The translations under genes were made by a program, and so were the position numbers. This document shows, piece after piece, positions 33,056-41,338 of a stretch of 64,000 nt of DNA; the stretch's first letter is position 1, and every line of letters starts with the position of its first letter. Source of the stretch: Streptomyces mashuensis (GTDB lineage Bacteria; Actinomycetota; Actinomycetes; Streptomycetales; Streptomycetaceae). The stretch is taken from the NCBI RefSeq assembly GCF_014654785.1, contig NZ_BNBD01000020.1, positions 1 to 64,000 of the forward strand. The letters are read 5' to 3'. A model generated the notes under the pieces. It made no database searches. It was not told the origin of the DNA and saw nothing but the letters and a program-made list of their open reading frames with translations.

Positions 33056-33589
33056 TTACGGCCGGATCTCCAGCTGGGCCCCGCCCCTGTCGCCGCGGAG
33101 GCCCGATCCGAGGCATTCCGTGGGAAGTTGGCTGGGAAGCGTGGTCACGGTTCGCTGGGCGGGGTGTCCTTGACCTCGTCCCTCCGTCACCCGGCCCGAC
33201 AGCTTCACGACGAGGACGCCCCCGGCATAGACAGCTGTGGCGCGGTCGTAGACGATCACCGAGCGGTGGTGGTCGGCGTACCGGACGGTTTCCGTGGCGC
33301 GGGGTGCGGTCACCGTGACGCAGGACGCTCTCGGCGCCACCGCGTCGAGAGAGCCGGTGGCCCGTACCGTGTGGCCGGGTGCGGTGGTGCACGCGTAGTG
33401 GGCCTCGGAGTGGATGCGGGCCGTCTGCGGCGTGAGGGTCAGGGGCGGGTCGTAAGCGTTGCTGAAAGAACCTGTGCACGTGGCACCACCGCTGTTGGCC
33501 GTGCCGGCCTGACTTGCCGGGGCGCACACCACCGCGCCCGCCAGGACGAGGGAAGTCAACGCCAGTACCGCACCACGCCTGCCGGCCAT
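33056..33589 (-). CDS. Secreted hypothetical protein
   Basis: A 177-residue exported protein. MAGRRGAVLALTSLVLAGAV is a signal peptide with cleavage near APASQAG; a GGAGG site lies just before this ATG. The mature part begins GGATCTGSFSNAYDPPLTLT and is rich in beta-strand (TVRATGSLDAVAPRASCVTV, then YDRATAVYAGGVLVVKLSG). Three Cys suggest at least one disulfide. I do not recognise the family; similar small beta-rich secreted proteins are common in Streptomyces. Convergent with the dioxygenase's upstream side and divergent from the cutinase-like gene. Confidence 0.7.
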   Translation of the reverse strand: MAGRRGAVLALTSLVLAGAVVCAPASQAGTANSGGATCTGSFSNAYDPPLTLTPQTARIHSEAHYACTTAPGHTVRATGSLDAVAPRASCVTVTAPRATETVRYADHHRSVIVYDRATAVYAGGVLVVKLSGRVTEGRGQGHPAQRTVTTLPSQLPTECLGSGLRGDRGGAQLEIRP

Positions 33590-33823
33590 ACATCCTCCAG
33601 AGTGCCCCGAGACACCGTCGCCCCCCTTGCTACCCCCGCGGATCCCCCTTGCCCCGGGTCGGTCGAAGCGCGCCGACCGCACGCGTTCGCTCTCGCGCGC
33701 CGACGCCTCACCTCACTCGCTGCCCCTCTGCCTGCGCTGTCGGCAGCTCCTGAGCGCGCGTTTCATCGGGATTTCACCGCTCGTTGCCACTCTCGTCCGG
33801 AGACCTGATCAGAGGAGAACCGA

Positions 33824-34477
33824 GTGCGACTGAGACGGATCGCGGCCGTGGTGGCCGCTCTTCTGATGGCAGCCGGGCTTTCCGTGCAGCCGGCTTCGGC
33901 GGCACGGGCCACGGCTCCGTGCGAGGGTACGTACACGATCGTCGTCGGCGGCACGGGCAGCTCGTGGAACAACGACGGCTTCTACGGCAACATCCAGCAG
34001 CACGTCGGGTACCCCACCCAGATCCCCAACGGTGCGAGCGCCCGGGCAGGCGTCAACGAGCTGAACCGGCTCGTGCGCGAGCAGCGGGCCGCCTGCCCGT
34101 ACCAGCACGTCAAGATGGGCGGTTATTCGCTGGGGGCCGCGGTGGTGCACATCTGGGTCACCGAGAACTGGCAGACGTTCGACAACGTCAACGCCATTCT
34201 GATCGCGGACCCGAAGCGTCAGGGCCCTCCCGGTGCCAACGGCGGCGCGGTGCCGTTCGGCGGTATCGTCGGCGCTCCGCTCGCGGGTGCCGACAGGTTC
34301 TTCGGCAACATTCCGGTGAAGTCGATCTGCCACTGGGACTACGTCTGCGACGAGTCCGCCGGCATCTGGACCTACCCCAACAACCACGTCAAGAACTACC
34401 CCGCAGACTTCAACATGGACCACCACAACGACAGCGCCAACGAGCAGTGGTACAACGGCGCCTGGTATCCCTGGTAG
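33824..34477 (+). CDS. Secreted cutinase-like esterase
   Basis: A 217-residue exported alpha/beta hydrolase. MRLRRIAAVVAALLMAAGLS with QPASAA is the signal peptide. The nucleophile elbow is GGYSLGAA (Ser102 in G-x-S-x-G). Probable Asp176 (YVCDESAG) and His188 (YPNNHVKNYP) complete the triad, and Cys169 and Cys175 could form the disulfide near the active site seen in cutinases. Family knowledge: cutinase-like enzymes cleave polyester, lipid or mycolyl ester bonds outside the cell. Start GTG with a GAGGAGAA site. A strong terminator follows. Distance to classical cutinases cannot be judged without a search. Confidence 0.8.
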   Translation: MRLRRIAAVVAALLMAAGLSVQPASAARATAPCEGTYTIVVGGTGSSWNNDGFYGNIQQHVGYPTQIPNGASARAGVNELNRLVREQRAACPYQHVKMGGYSLGAAVVHIWVTENWQTFDNVNAILIADPKRQGPPGANGGAVPFGGIVGAPLAGADRFFGNIPVKSICHWDYVCDESAGIWTYPNNHVKNYPADFNMDHHNDSANEQWYNGAWYPW

Positions 34478-34528
34478 ACCACGGACCGCTGAATTCTCCT
34501 GGCCCGAATTCCCCTGAGTTCCCTTCGT

Positions 34529-34565
34529 CACCTGTCAACGGCCCGGCACAGGCCGCTGACAGGTG
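34529..34565. terminator. Hairpin terminator after the esterase gene
   Basis: CACCTGTCA and TGACAGGTG pair over nine bases with an inner CGGCC/GGCCG stem and a seven-base loop. It lies 50 bases past the esterase stop. Confidence 0.7.
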
Positions 34566-34820
34566 ATGTTCCGTTGAGGGCCTCGATTCCGTCAGCCCGC
34601 TCGCGTTCCCGGCGAGGCCGCCCCCAGCAGGCTTTGGCGGTCCGGGTCCGGGAGCCACCACGCCGTGGTGGGGCGGCGGTGCCAGTCGCGGGCGTGGGCG
34701 TAGGTGTGGATGAGTTCCAGGGCGCGGTTCAGGGCGGGTGACGGCGCGGTGGTGGGGCGAGCATCACCCCGGGCGGGATGAACCACGGTCCCGGGAAGGC
34801 CCGGCTGGCCCCTGGCAGGG

Positions 34821-35144
34821 TTGTCCGTTGCGGCCGCCGTGCGCGACCTGTGGCAGGCCATCGCCGACGCCGAGGGGCTGATCGTCGCGACGCCCCAGTT
34901 GCGCGAGCTGTTCGCCCTGCTCAACGTCCACGTGGTCGGCGGCCCGCAGGTCGCCGTGCCCGAGGTCCACCCCCGCCTCAGCTCCACCGCCGGCTCTGCC
35001 GGGCGCTTGACCGATCCCACCACCCGGGCCATGTTCACCTCCCTCCTGCACGGACTTGCCCAGGCCATCGATCACCAGGCCGGAAACCGGCTGATCAAGG
35101 CCTTGCGCTACTGGCGGGGGCAGCTGGGGCAGCTCACCGCATGA
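34821..35144 (+). pseudogene. NADPH-dependent FMN reductase with internal deletion
   Basis: The frame reads VRDLWQAIADAEGLIVATPQ and then jumps to LRELFALLNVHVVGGPQVAV with a tail TTRAMFTSLLHGLAQAIDHQ. In this flavodoxin-fold family the A-D-G-x-x-x-x-T-P-E/Q-Y strand is followed by a Y-N-x-S-x-P-G-x-L-K-N-A-x-D-W block, missing here along with the N-terminal FMN phosphate loop. About 60 residues are gone in frame, plus the start. Only a TTG could serve as initiator. Probably dead. Confidence 0.6.
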
Positions 35145-36142
35145 GCCGGCACCGGGTTCGTTCCGTTTCCTGGTGCCGGCTCACCGTCGAGCGCGTGGCG
35201 TGCGCGCTCGACGGTCTGCCGCAGGTACGCGGTGACGTGGGGGTCGGCGTCGAGGGTGTAGTCGGCGTCGAGGGCGGCCAGGGCCTGGGCGATGCCGGGG
35301 AGGTGGTCGGTGGCGAAGTCGACGGTGCACGTGGCGTCGTCGAGGGGGTGGATACGGGCGGGCAGGGCGCCGGTGCGGTGGCGAACCGTTTCGGCGGGGG
35401 CGTGGACGGTGGCTGTGGCGCGGTAGCGGGCCGGGGCTGTGGCGATCCTGTCGGCGACGTAGGCGGCCGGGTCGCCGCCGGGGACCGGGCGGGGGCTGAA
35501 GCGGTGGCGGGTGGTGGCGGGGTGGGTGATGCGGTCGAGGCGGTAGACGCGCCAGTCGTTCCTGTCGGTGTCGTGGGCCAGGAGGTACCAGAGGCCGCCG
35601 GAGGCGACGAGGTGGTGGGGTTCGGCGCGGCGGGCGGTGGAGGTGCCGCGGCGGGTGGTGTAGTCGAAGGTGACGGTTTCATGGTCGCGGCAGGCGGCGG
35701 CCAGGGCGCCGAGCAACTCGGGGTCGACGCGCGGGCCGCGGGTTTCCCAGCCGATGGTGGCGGTCGTCCGTTGCAGGGCCGCCACCTGTGTGCGCAGCCG
35801 GGTGGGGAGAACCTGTTCGAGCTTGGCGAGGGCGCGGAGTGACGTTTCCTCCATGCCGGTGAGGTGACCCGCGGCGGTGCGCAGGGCGACGGCGGTGGCG
35901 ATGGCTTCGTCGTCGTCGAGGATGAGGGGCGGCATGGCGGTGCCGGACGCGAGGCGGTAGCCGCCGGCGTGGCCGGTGGTGCCCTCGACCGGGTAGCCCA
36001 GGTCGCGCAGGCGGTCGATGTCGCGGCGGATGGTGCGGGTGGTGACGCCGAGGCGTTCGGCGAGTTCGGTGCCGGACCATTCGCGGCGGGTCTGCAGGAG
36101 GGACAGCAGGCGGAGCATCCGGGCGGGGAGGTCAGTGGTCAT
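35108..36142 (-). CDS. WYL-domain (YafY/DeoR-type) transcriptional regulator
   Basis: A 344-residue regulator. An N-terminal HTH (WSGTELAERLGVTTRTIRRD then IDRLRDLGYPVEG) is followed by a GYRL turn and a WYL domain, seen as RRAEPHHLVASGGLWYLLAH then WRVYRLDRITHP, and a C-terminal WCX-like region. The ATG at 36142 is the best start because upstream readings run into the divergent gene's promoter. Such regulators bind small ligands through WYL and often control the divergent neighbour, here a tandem-VOC protein. The 3' end overlaps the FMN-reductase remnant. Confidence 0.92.
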   Translation of the reverse strand: MTTDLPARMLRLLSLLQTRREWSGTELAERLGVTTRTIRRDIDRLRDLGYPVEGTTGHAGGYRLASGTAMPPLILDDDEAIATAVALRTAAGHLTGMEETSLRALAKLEQVLPTRLRTQVAALQRTTATIGWETRGPRVDPELLGALAAACRDHETVTFDYTTRRGTSTARRAEPHHLVASGGLWYLLAHDTDRNDWRVYRLDRITHPATTRHRFSPRPVPGGDPAAYVADRIATAPARYRATATVHAPAETVRHRTGALPARIHPLDDATCTVDFATDHLPGIAQALAALDADYTLDADPHVTAYLRQTVERARHALDGEPAPGNGTNPVPAHAVSCPSCPRQ

Positions 36143-36272
36143 GCCGTCCAGATTGCCCCTCTTTGCGGACGTGAGGTGTCCTAAAAGGCTCCTAGCGTGA
36201 GAGTCATGCGGTGGATCCGCCCCCCATCCCCATCCCTCTCCCCCGCTCCCGCCTACGCAAGGAACGATTCCT

Positions 36273-37130
36273 GTGAGTTTCATGTCTCCCGGCCAGGTTG
36301 TCTGGTTCGAGATCGGCACCAACGTCCCCGAAGCCGTCACCAGCTTCTACGGGCCCCTGTTGGGCTGGACGTTCGAGGTCGACCCGGATTCCTCGATCGA
36401 CGGCCGCACCTACACCCGTATCCTCGCCCCGGGCGCGCCGTGGCCGATGGGTGCGATCCAGCAGGGCGACACCGGTGACGAGGCCGTCAACCTCTCCGTC
36501 CTCTCCGCCGACGTCCACGCCGATGTCGAGAAGCTGACGGCGCTGGGTGCGACGGTCGTGGTGCCGGCCACGCGGGTGGGGGACGTGACCGTCTTCGCCC
36601 GGTTCAAGGACCCGCGCGGGAACCTGTTCTCCCTCTTCTCCCGGTCGGCCTCGGAGCGGTTCGAGGAGCGGATCGCCGGGACCGGGGAGTCCATGCAGCA
36701 GGCCGTGTTCGCCCCGAAGCCCGGGTCGATGGCCTGGTTCGAGATCGGCACCACGGACCCTCGGGCGACCATCGGCTTCTACACGAACGCCTTCGGATGG
36801 CGGATCGAGGAGGACGACACCGCCGGCGGCGACCGGTACTTCACCGTCTTCGGGTCCGGCGCCCAGTGGCCGTCCGGGGGCATGCGGGACCACAGCGGCG
36901 ACGGCACCGCGGGGGGTGGCGCCAGGGGTGACTACGCCATGCCGTGCTTCATGGTCACCGATGTGGCCGCCACGACGGCGGCCGCGCAGGAGGCGGGTGC
37001 GCGCGTGGAGCACGGGCCCGAGAGCAACCGCGACGGCCTGGTCCACTCCCGCGTCGTCGACCCCCACGGCAACCGTTTCGGCCTGTTCTCCCGGCCCGCC
37101 GTGCCGCCCCTCGCGCCATCGGCCGGCTGA
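36273..37130 (+). CDS. Tandem VOC-family protein
   Basis: A 285-residue protein made of two glyoxalase-like VOC repeats: residues about 8-125 (VVWFEIGTNVPEAVTSFYGP to FKDPRGNLFSLFS) and 150-275 (MAWFEIGTTDPRATIGFYTN to VVDPHGNRFGLFS). Both repeats carry the F-E-I-x-T-x-D-P opening and the D-P-x-G-N ending, as in actinobacterial CFP32-like proteins. Metal ligands look incomplete (no His at the first strand), so binding of a ligand or drug rather than isomerase activity is possible. GTG start, 130 bases from the divergent WYL gene that probably regulates it. Confidence 0.85.
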   Translation: MSFMSPGQVVWFEIGTNVPEAVTSFYGPLLGWTFEVDPDSSIDGRTYTRILAPGAPWPMGAIQQGDTGDEAVNLSVLSADVHADVEKLTALGATVVVPATRVGDVTVFARFKDPRGNLFSLFSRSASERFEERIAGTGESMQQAVFAPKPGSMAWFEIGTTDPRATIGFYTNAFGWRIEEDDTAGGDRYFTVFGSGAQWPSGGMRDHSGDGTAGGGARGDYAMPCFMVTDVAATTAAAQEAGARVEHGPESNRDGLVHSRVVDPHGNRFGLFSRPAVPPLAPSAG

Positions 37131-37241
37131 TCGTTTCGCCGCCGCTGCCGCTGCCGGCTGCTGCCATCTGTGCCTGCGCGTCGGTCGCAGCGGTGAGCTC
37201 TTCCGTGAAGCAACGTTCGACCACACACCGTAAGGAGAAAG

Positions 37242-38189
37242 ATGATGAAGATCGCACTGCTGGGGACCGGGTTCGGGCAGGCGCACGCCGCCGTCTACGC
37301 GGCTCGGGGCGACGTGGAAGTGGTGGTGTTCGGCCGGGACGTGGAGAAGACCGCGAAGATGGCCGGGCGGTTCGGGTTCGCGTCCTCCACGGAGACGGAC
37401 GCGGCGTTCGAGGACCCCTCGTTCGACCTGGTGGACATCTGCCTGCCCGTCGGGCTGCATGCCCCGTTCGTGCTGCGTGCCCTGGAAGCGGGCAAGCATG
37501 CCCTGGTCGAGCTGCCGCTGGCCGACAACCTGGTGGACGCGAAGCGGGTCGCCGAAGCCGCCGCACGAAGCGACAAGCATGTGTTCGTGGACATGTTCGA
37601 GCGGTTCATCCCGGCCAACCGGGCACTGTTCGACGCGGTGCGCGAGGGCACGTACGGACGGCTGGAGCAGCTGACACTGTGGAACCTGACGGCCCACCTG
37701 TGGCCGGGGGCTTCGCTCGGGCTGAAGGTGCTGCCTCTGGAAGCGCTGCACAGCGACATGGACATCATCACGCGCGTCCTCGGTCTCCCCCGGGACATCA
37801 CCGTCTCCACGGTCGAGCGCGACGAGCACTCCGCCGCCGTCGACGCCGCCTTCCGGTTCGACGGCGCGTCCGCCCGCAGCTCGGTCTCCTCGCTGATGCC
37901 CATGTCCTGGGGAGCGCGCGGCGGCTACACCGCCACCTTCGAGCGCGGCGTGCTCGACGCCGCCTCCACGATGGGCTTCGACGGCAAGCCGTCCGGCGCC
38001 GTCACCGCGTACACCGCCGACGGTGCACACGAGCTCGCGCTGCCGCCCGCCGACCAGTACGCCGCCATGATCGGCCACGTCATGGACGTGCTGCACGGCG
38101 GGGCGGAGAACCAGATCGGCCCGGACAGCGTGCTGGACGCCCTCAAGCTCACGCTCGACCTCGAGCAGAGGGTGAACGGCTCCCGCTGA
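37242..38189 (+). CDS. Gfo/Idh/MocA-type oxidoreductase
   Basis: A 315-residue protein. The Rossmann start is KIALLGTGFGQAHAAVYAAR (GxGxxG-type loop); DLVDICLPVGLHAPFVLRAL is the nicotinamide side. The usual E-K-P motif is changed to VELPLADN, so the catalytic Lys is absent. The second domain (EQLTLWNLTAHLWPGASLGL then HSDMDIITRVLG) keeps the family's HxxD. Loss of the EKP Lys suggests altered chemistry or a non-classical substrate. A GGAGAAAG site precedes the ATG. It follows the VOC gene by 111 bases on the same strand and may share its transcript. Confidence 0.85.
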   Translation: MMKIALLGTGFGQAHAAVYAARGDVEVVVFGRDVEKTAKMAGRFGFASSTETDAAFEDPSFDLVDICLPVGLHAPFVLRALEAGKHALVELPLADNLVDAKRVAEAAARSDKHVFVDMFERFIPANRALFDAVREGTYGRLEQLTLWNLTAHLWPGASLGLKVLPLEALHSDMDIITRVLGLPRDITVSTVERDEHSAAVDAAFRFDGASARSSVSSLMPMSWGARGGYTATFERGVLDAASTMGFDGKPSGAVTAYTADGAHELALPPADQYAAMIGHVMDVLHGGAENQIGPDSVLDALKLTLDLEQRVNGSR

Positions 38190-38283
38190 ACAGTTTCCGC
38201 CGGCCGGCGGCTCGTCGTTGCGGAACGGGCAGCGCACGGGGCCCGCGCTCGACAGCGGGCGCGGAAGCGTCCGGATCACGCCG

Positions 38284-38868
38284 TCATGGTGTGGGGCGGC
38301 CCTGGCATGCGCTGCCGGTGTGCCACTGGTGGTCGGGCAGGAAGCGCACGTCGTACTGCTCGGGGACGGTGCGGAACGTGCCGAGAGCGGGAACGACCGG
38401 GCTGTGCGGCAGGGTGAGGTCGTCGGTGGGAACGCCGAGGTTCTCGAAGAACCGCTCGAACGTTCCGCCGGGCCCGGCGGCCACGCCGACGACCCTGCTG
38501 TGGTGGCGTTCCATGCGGTAGGCGTGGGGGCAGTTCTTGGGGACGAAACCGAAGTCGCCAGGGGTGAGGAGTCGTTCCTGCTGGTTGCCGTCGAGGTCTT
38601 CCACGAACAGGCGCACGGCGCCGTCCGTGACGTAGAAGACCTCGTGGGTGTCGGGGTGGGAGTGGGCGGGGACGAGGTCGCCCTTCGGGCCCTCGACGGT
38701 GAAGAAGTTGAACGTGTTCTCGGTCTGCTCGCCGCCGGCGTAGATGGTGACGAGGTCCCCGAAGAGATGGGCGCGGTCGCCCTTGCCCTTCTCGATGAAG
38801 TAGGGCCGGCCCGGTTCGGCCGGGATGTGCGAGCGGGTGCGGTAGCGGGTGGCGTACTCGATGGTCAC
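38284..38868 (-). CDS. Cupin protein (quercetin 2,3-dioxygenase-like)
   Basis: A 194-residue bicupin-like protein. Metal ligands of the first cupin motif are in PAHSHPDTHEVFYVTDG (H-x-H-x5-E-like spacing), and the second motif is FVPKNCPHAYRM. Such proteins bind Fe, Mn, Ni or Cu and act as flavonol or related dioxygenases or as isomerases; the substrate is not predictable. It is divergent from an AraC-type regulator, with 121 bases between, implying regulated expression. Confidence 0.85.
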   Translation of the reverse strand: MTIEYATRYRTRSHIPAEPGRPYFIEKGKGDRAHLFGDLVTIYAGGEQTENTFNFFTVEGPKGDLVPAHSHPDTHEVFYVTDGAVRLFVEDLDGNQQERLLTPGDFGFVPKNCPHAYRMERHHSRVVGVAAGPGGTFERFFENLGVPTDDLTLPHSPVVPALGTFRTVPEQYDVRFLPDHQWHTGSACQGRPTP

Positions 38869-38989
38869 CTGTGGTCTCCGGTGTCGTCGTGGAAACGGTG
38901 GCGGGGCGGTCGGTCCCCTTCCTCCTTCGCGTTCCCTCCTTCACGCTAGGGCCGTCGGCAGGAGTGATCGTCTAGGCTCCGGACACGTC

Positions 38990-39931
38990 ATGAAGAAAAA
39001 CGGACACGATGAGCGGGGCCCGGTTCCGCGGGGCGTCGCCCCCGTCCCCTACCGGCCGGCGCCGGGGGCGCCGCCGGGCATCGAGGTGCTCACCCTCGCG
39101 CGGCTCGCCGAGCGGGCCGCCGCTCACGGCGATGATCTCCACCGGCCCAGCCGCCCGGCGTTCCACCTGCTGATCGTCGTGCGGGTGGGGACGGTCCGCT
39201 GTTCCGTCGACTTCACCACCCACGACGTGACGTCCGGCGACTGGCTCTGGGTGCGGCCGGGGCAGGTGGTGCGGTTCTGTTCCGCGGCGGAGGGCGCCGA
39301 GGGTGCCGTGGTCGTCTTCCCTTCCGGGTTCCTCAGCGGCAGCACGGTCGCCCTGAGCGGTGCCGACGATCACACCCGGTGCCGGAGCATCACTCCCTCC
39401 CCCGCGCACGCGGCGTTCCTGGACCGGGTCCTCGGTGCGCTGGAGGACGGATACGCCGCCCCGCCCGCCGGCATGCCGCCGGCCGCGCACATCGAGGCGA
39501 TGCGGCATCTGCTGTCCGCCCTGCTCGTCCGCCTCGCCCACGCCGAGCCGTCGCCGGCCCCGGCCGCCACCGAGAACGAGGCGTTCCGCCGGTTCCAGGG
39601 GGAAGTGGAGAAGAGCTTCGCCCGCACCCGGCGGGTCGAGGACTACGCCGCCCTCCTCGGCTACAGCCCGCGTACCCTCACCCGCGCCACCCGTTCCGCT
39701 GCCGGGTGCGGTGCCAAGCAGTTCATCGACGACCGTGTCCTGCTGGAAGCCAAGCGGCTCCTCGTGCACACCACGCTGTCCCCCTCCGCCGTCGGCGATC
39801 GCACCGGTTTCGACCACGCGACGGCCTTCAGTGCGTTCTTCCGCCGGCACACAGGGCTGACCCCCACGGCCTTCCGCCGCCGGGCGGTCGGTGACGGAGG
39901 TGAGGCGGGCGCGTCTCGTCCGGCTGGCTGA
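38990..39931 (+). CDS. AraC-family transcriptional regulator (copy 1)
   Basis: A 313-residue regulator. The N-terminal AraC_binding cupin includes RPAFHLLIVVRVGTVRCSVD and GDWLWVRPGQVVRFCS. The C-terminal double HTH is RRVEDYAALLGYSPRTLTRA then QFIDDRVLLEAKRLLVHTTL and FDHATAFSAFFRRHTGLTPT. It is a close paralogue of the regulator at 47601-48503 (both open with xxNGHD and share the same layout). It is divergent from the cupin gene, its likely target. Confidence 0.9.
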   Translation: MKKNGHDERGPVPRGVAPVPYRPAPGAPPGIEVLTLARLAERAAAHGDDLHRPSRPAFHLLIVVRVGTVRCSVDFTTHDVTSGDWLWVRPGQVVRFCSAAEGAEGAVVVFPSGFLSGSTVALSGADDHTRCRSITPSPAHAAFLDRVLGALEDGYAAPPAGMPPAAHIEAMRHLLSALLVRLAHAEPSPAPAATENEAFRRFQGEVEKSFARTRRVEDYAALLGYSPRTLTRATRSAAGCGAKQFIDDRVLLEAKRLLVHTTLSPSAVGDRTGFDHATAFSAFFRRHTGLTPTAFRRRAVGDGGEAGASRPAG

Positions 39932-39945
39932 CAGGTATCCCGGCG

Positions 39946-41199
39946 TCATGCGGGGCTGCGGCACGGCTCCGGTTCGGGGTGCGGTGTCTCGTCCCCTCGG
40001 GGAAGCAGGAGCGGGGTGGCCAGGATGAGGAGTCCTGCGGCCGTGAGGGCGGTGCGGGGGTCGGTGGTGTCGGCGAGCAGGCCGCCGAGTGCGGTGAGGG
40101 TGGCGATGGACGCCTGCTGGGCGATCGACCAGGCGGACAGGGTGCGGGCGACGAGGTGCTGGGGGGTGTGTTCGAGCCGGTAGGTGGCGAGCACGGGGGT
40201 GTACAGGCTCATGTTGATGACGATCGCCAGTTCGACGGCTATCACGGTGACGAGGCCGACGACGCCGGGGCGGACGAAGGCCAGGCCGATGAGCCAGATG
40301 GCGCGCAGGGTGCCGACGGTCCGGAAGACGCGGTGCCGGCCGTGGCGGGCCACCACCCGGCGGGCCAGCCGGGAACCGATGAGTCCGCCGAGGCAGGGGG
40401 CGGCGAAGGCGAGGCCGTACTGCCAGGGTGCGAAGCCGAGCCGGCGCAGGAGGAGTACGGCCAGCAGCGGCTCCGTGGCCATGATCAGGCCGGAGACGAG
40501 CATCTGGTTGAGGAAGAGGGCCCGCAGAACCCGGTGGCCCATGATGTGCCGCCAGCCGTCGAACAGTGCGCCCGTCCGGGTCGGGGTCCCCTCGGCCGGT
40601 TGGGGTGCTTCCTCCCGGCCGCGGATCGCCGTGATGGCGAGTGCGGAGAGCAGGTAGCTGAGCGCGTCGGCCACCACGGTGGTGACCGGTCCGAGCAGGC
40701 CGATCGCCGCCCCGCCCAGGGGCGGCCCGACGGCGATGGAGCTCCAGTTCGTGGACTCGAACCGCGCATTGGCCACGAGGAGGTCGTCCCGCCGGACGAG
40801 GGTCTTGAGGTAGGCGCCACTGGCCGCGCCGAACGCGATCTTGGCGGCCGCGACCACGGTCGAGACCACCAGCAGCTGGACGAAGCCGAGCAGACCGAAG
40901 GCGTAGGCCACCGGGATCGTCGCCATGGCCCCGAACCGGACCAGGTCCGTTGCGATCATGACCGGGCGCTTGCGCCGGAACTCCACCCACGGCGCGAGCG
41001 GCACCGCGATCAGCGCGCCCACCGCAGGCCCCACCGCGGACAGCGCGGACACCTCGGCGGGGCCGGCATGCAGCATCAGTACGGCGATCAGCGGCAAGGC
41101 CCCGAACCCCAGCCCCGACCCGTACGCGCTCACCGCGTACGCCGCCCACAGCCAGCCGAACGGCCGGCCCAGCCTTTTCCTGCTCCTCATCGCCGTCAT
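39946..41199 (-). CDS. MFS transporter
   Basis: A 417-residue protein with about twelve membrane segments, of the MFS_3 exporter type. It begins MTAMRSRKRLGRPFGWLWAA; hydrophobic stretches include GALPLIAVLMLHAGPAEVSA and LLGFVQLLVVSTVVAAAKIA. Motif A (EFRRKRPVM) is in place after the second segment. It probably exports a drug or metabolite. It is divergent from a LysR-type regulator, 139 bases away, which is its likely controller. The ATG at 41199 is preferred over a longer start at 41235 that adds soluble residues. Confidence 0.88.
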   Translation of the reverse strand: MTAMRSRKRLGRPFGWLWAAYAVSAYGSGLGFGALPLIAVLMLHAGPAEVSALSAVGPAVGALIAVPLAPWVEFRRKRPVMIATDLVRFGAMATIPVAYAFGLLGFVQLLVVSTVVAAAKIAFGAASGAYLKTLVRRDDLLVANARFESTNWSSIAVGPPLGGAAIGLLGPVTTVVADALSYLLSALAITAIRGREEAPQPAEGTPTRTGALFDGWRHIMGHRVLRALFLNQMLVSGLIMATEPLLAVLLLRRLGFAPWQYGLAFAAPCLGGLIGSRLARRVVARHGRHRVFRTVGTLRAIWLIGLAFVRPGVVGLVTVIAVELAIVINMSLYTPVLATYRLEHTPQHLVARTLSAWSIAQQASIATLTALGGLLADTTDPRTALTAAGLLILATPLLLPRGDETPHPEPEPCRSPA

Positions 41200-41306
41200 G
41201 CCCGGCACGCTCCCCTCGACACCCCGATCGAACAAACAAGCGTTGTCCGGGGAGAGCTAATCCGGCAGGTCAGTTGGCGGTCAAACAACCGACCCCGGCT
41301 CGGTGC

Positions 41307-41321
41307 ACAACCTTTGGTTGT
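41307..41321. promoter_or_regulatory. Inverted repeat, probable LysR operator
   Basis: ACAACC and GGTTGT flank TTT, a perfect palindrome of the LTTR type lying 17 bases before the LysR start and in the shared promoter with the MFS gene. A second, looser ACAAGCGTTGT lies at about 41235-41247. Confidence 0.55.
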
Positions 41322-41338
41322 TCGCTACGGTGGCCGGC

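Noticed and set aside
36204..38279. A 691-codon minus-strand frame
   Set aside because: It is antisense to the tandem-VOC and Gfo/Idh genes; no domains.
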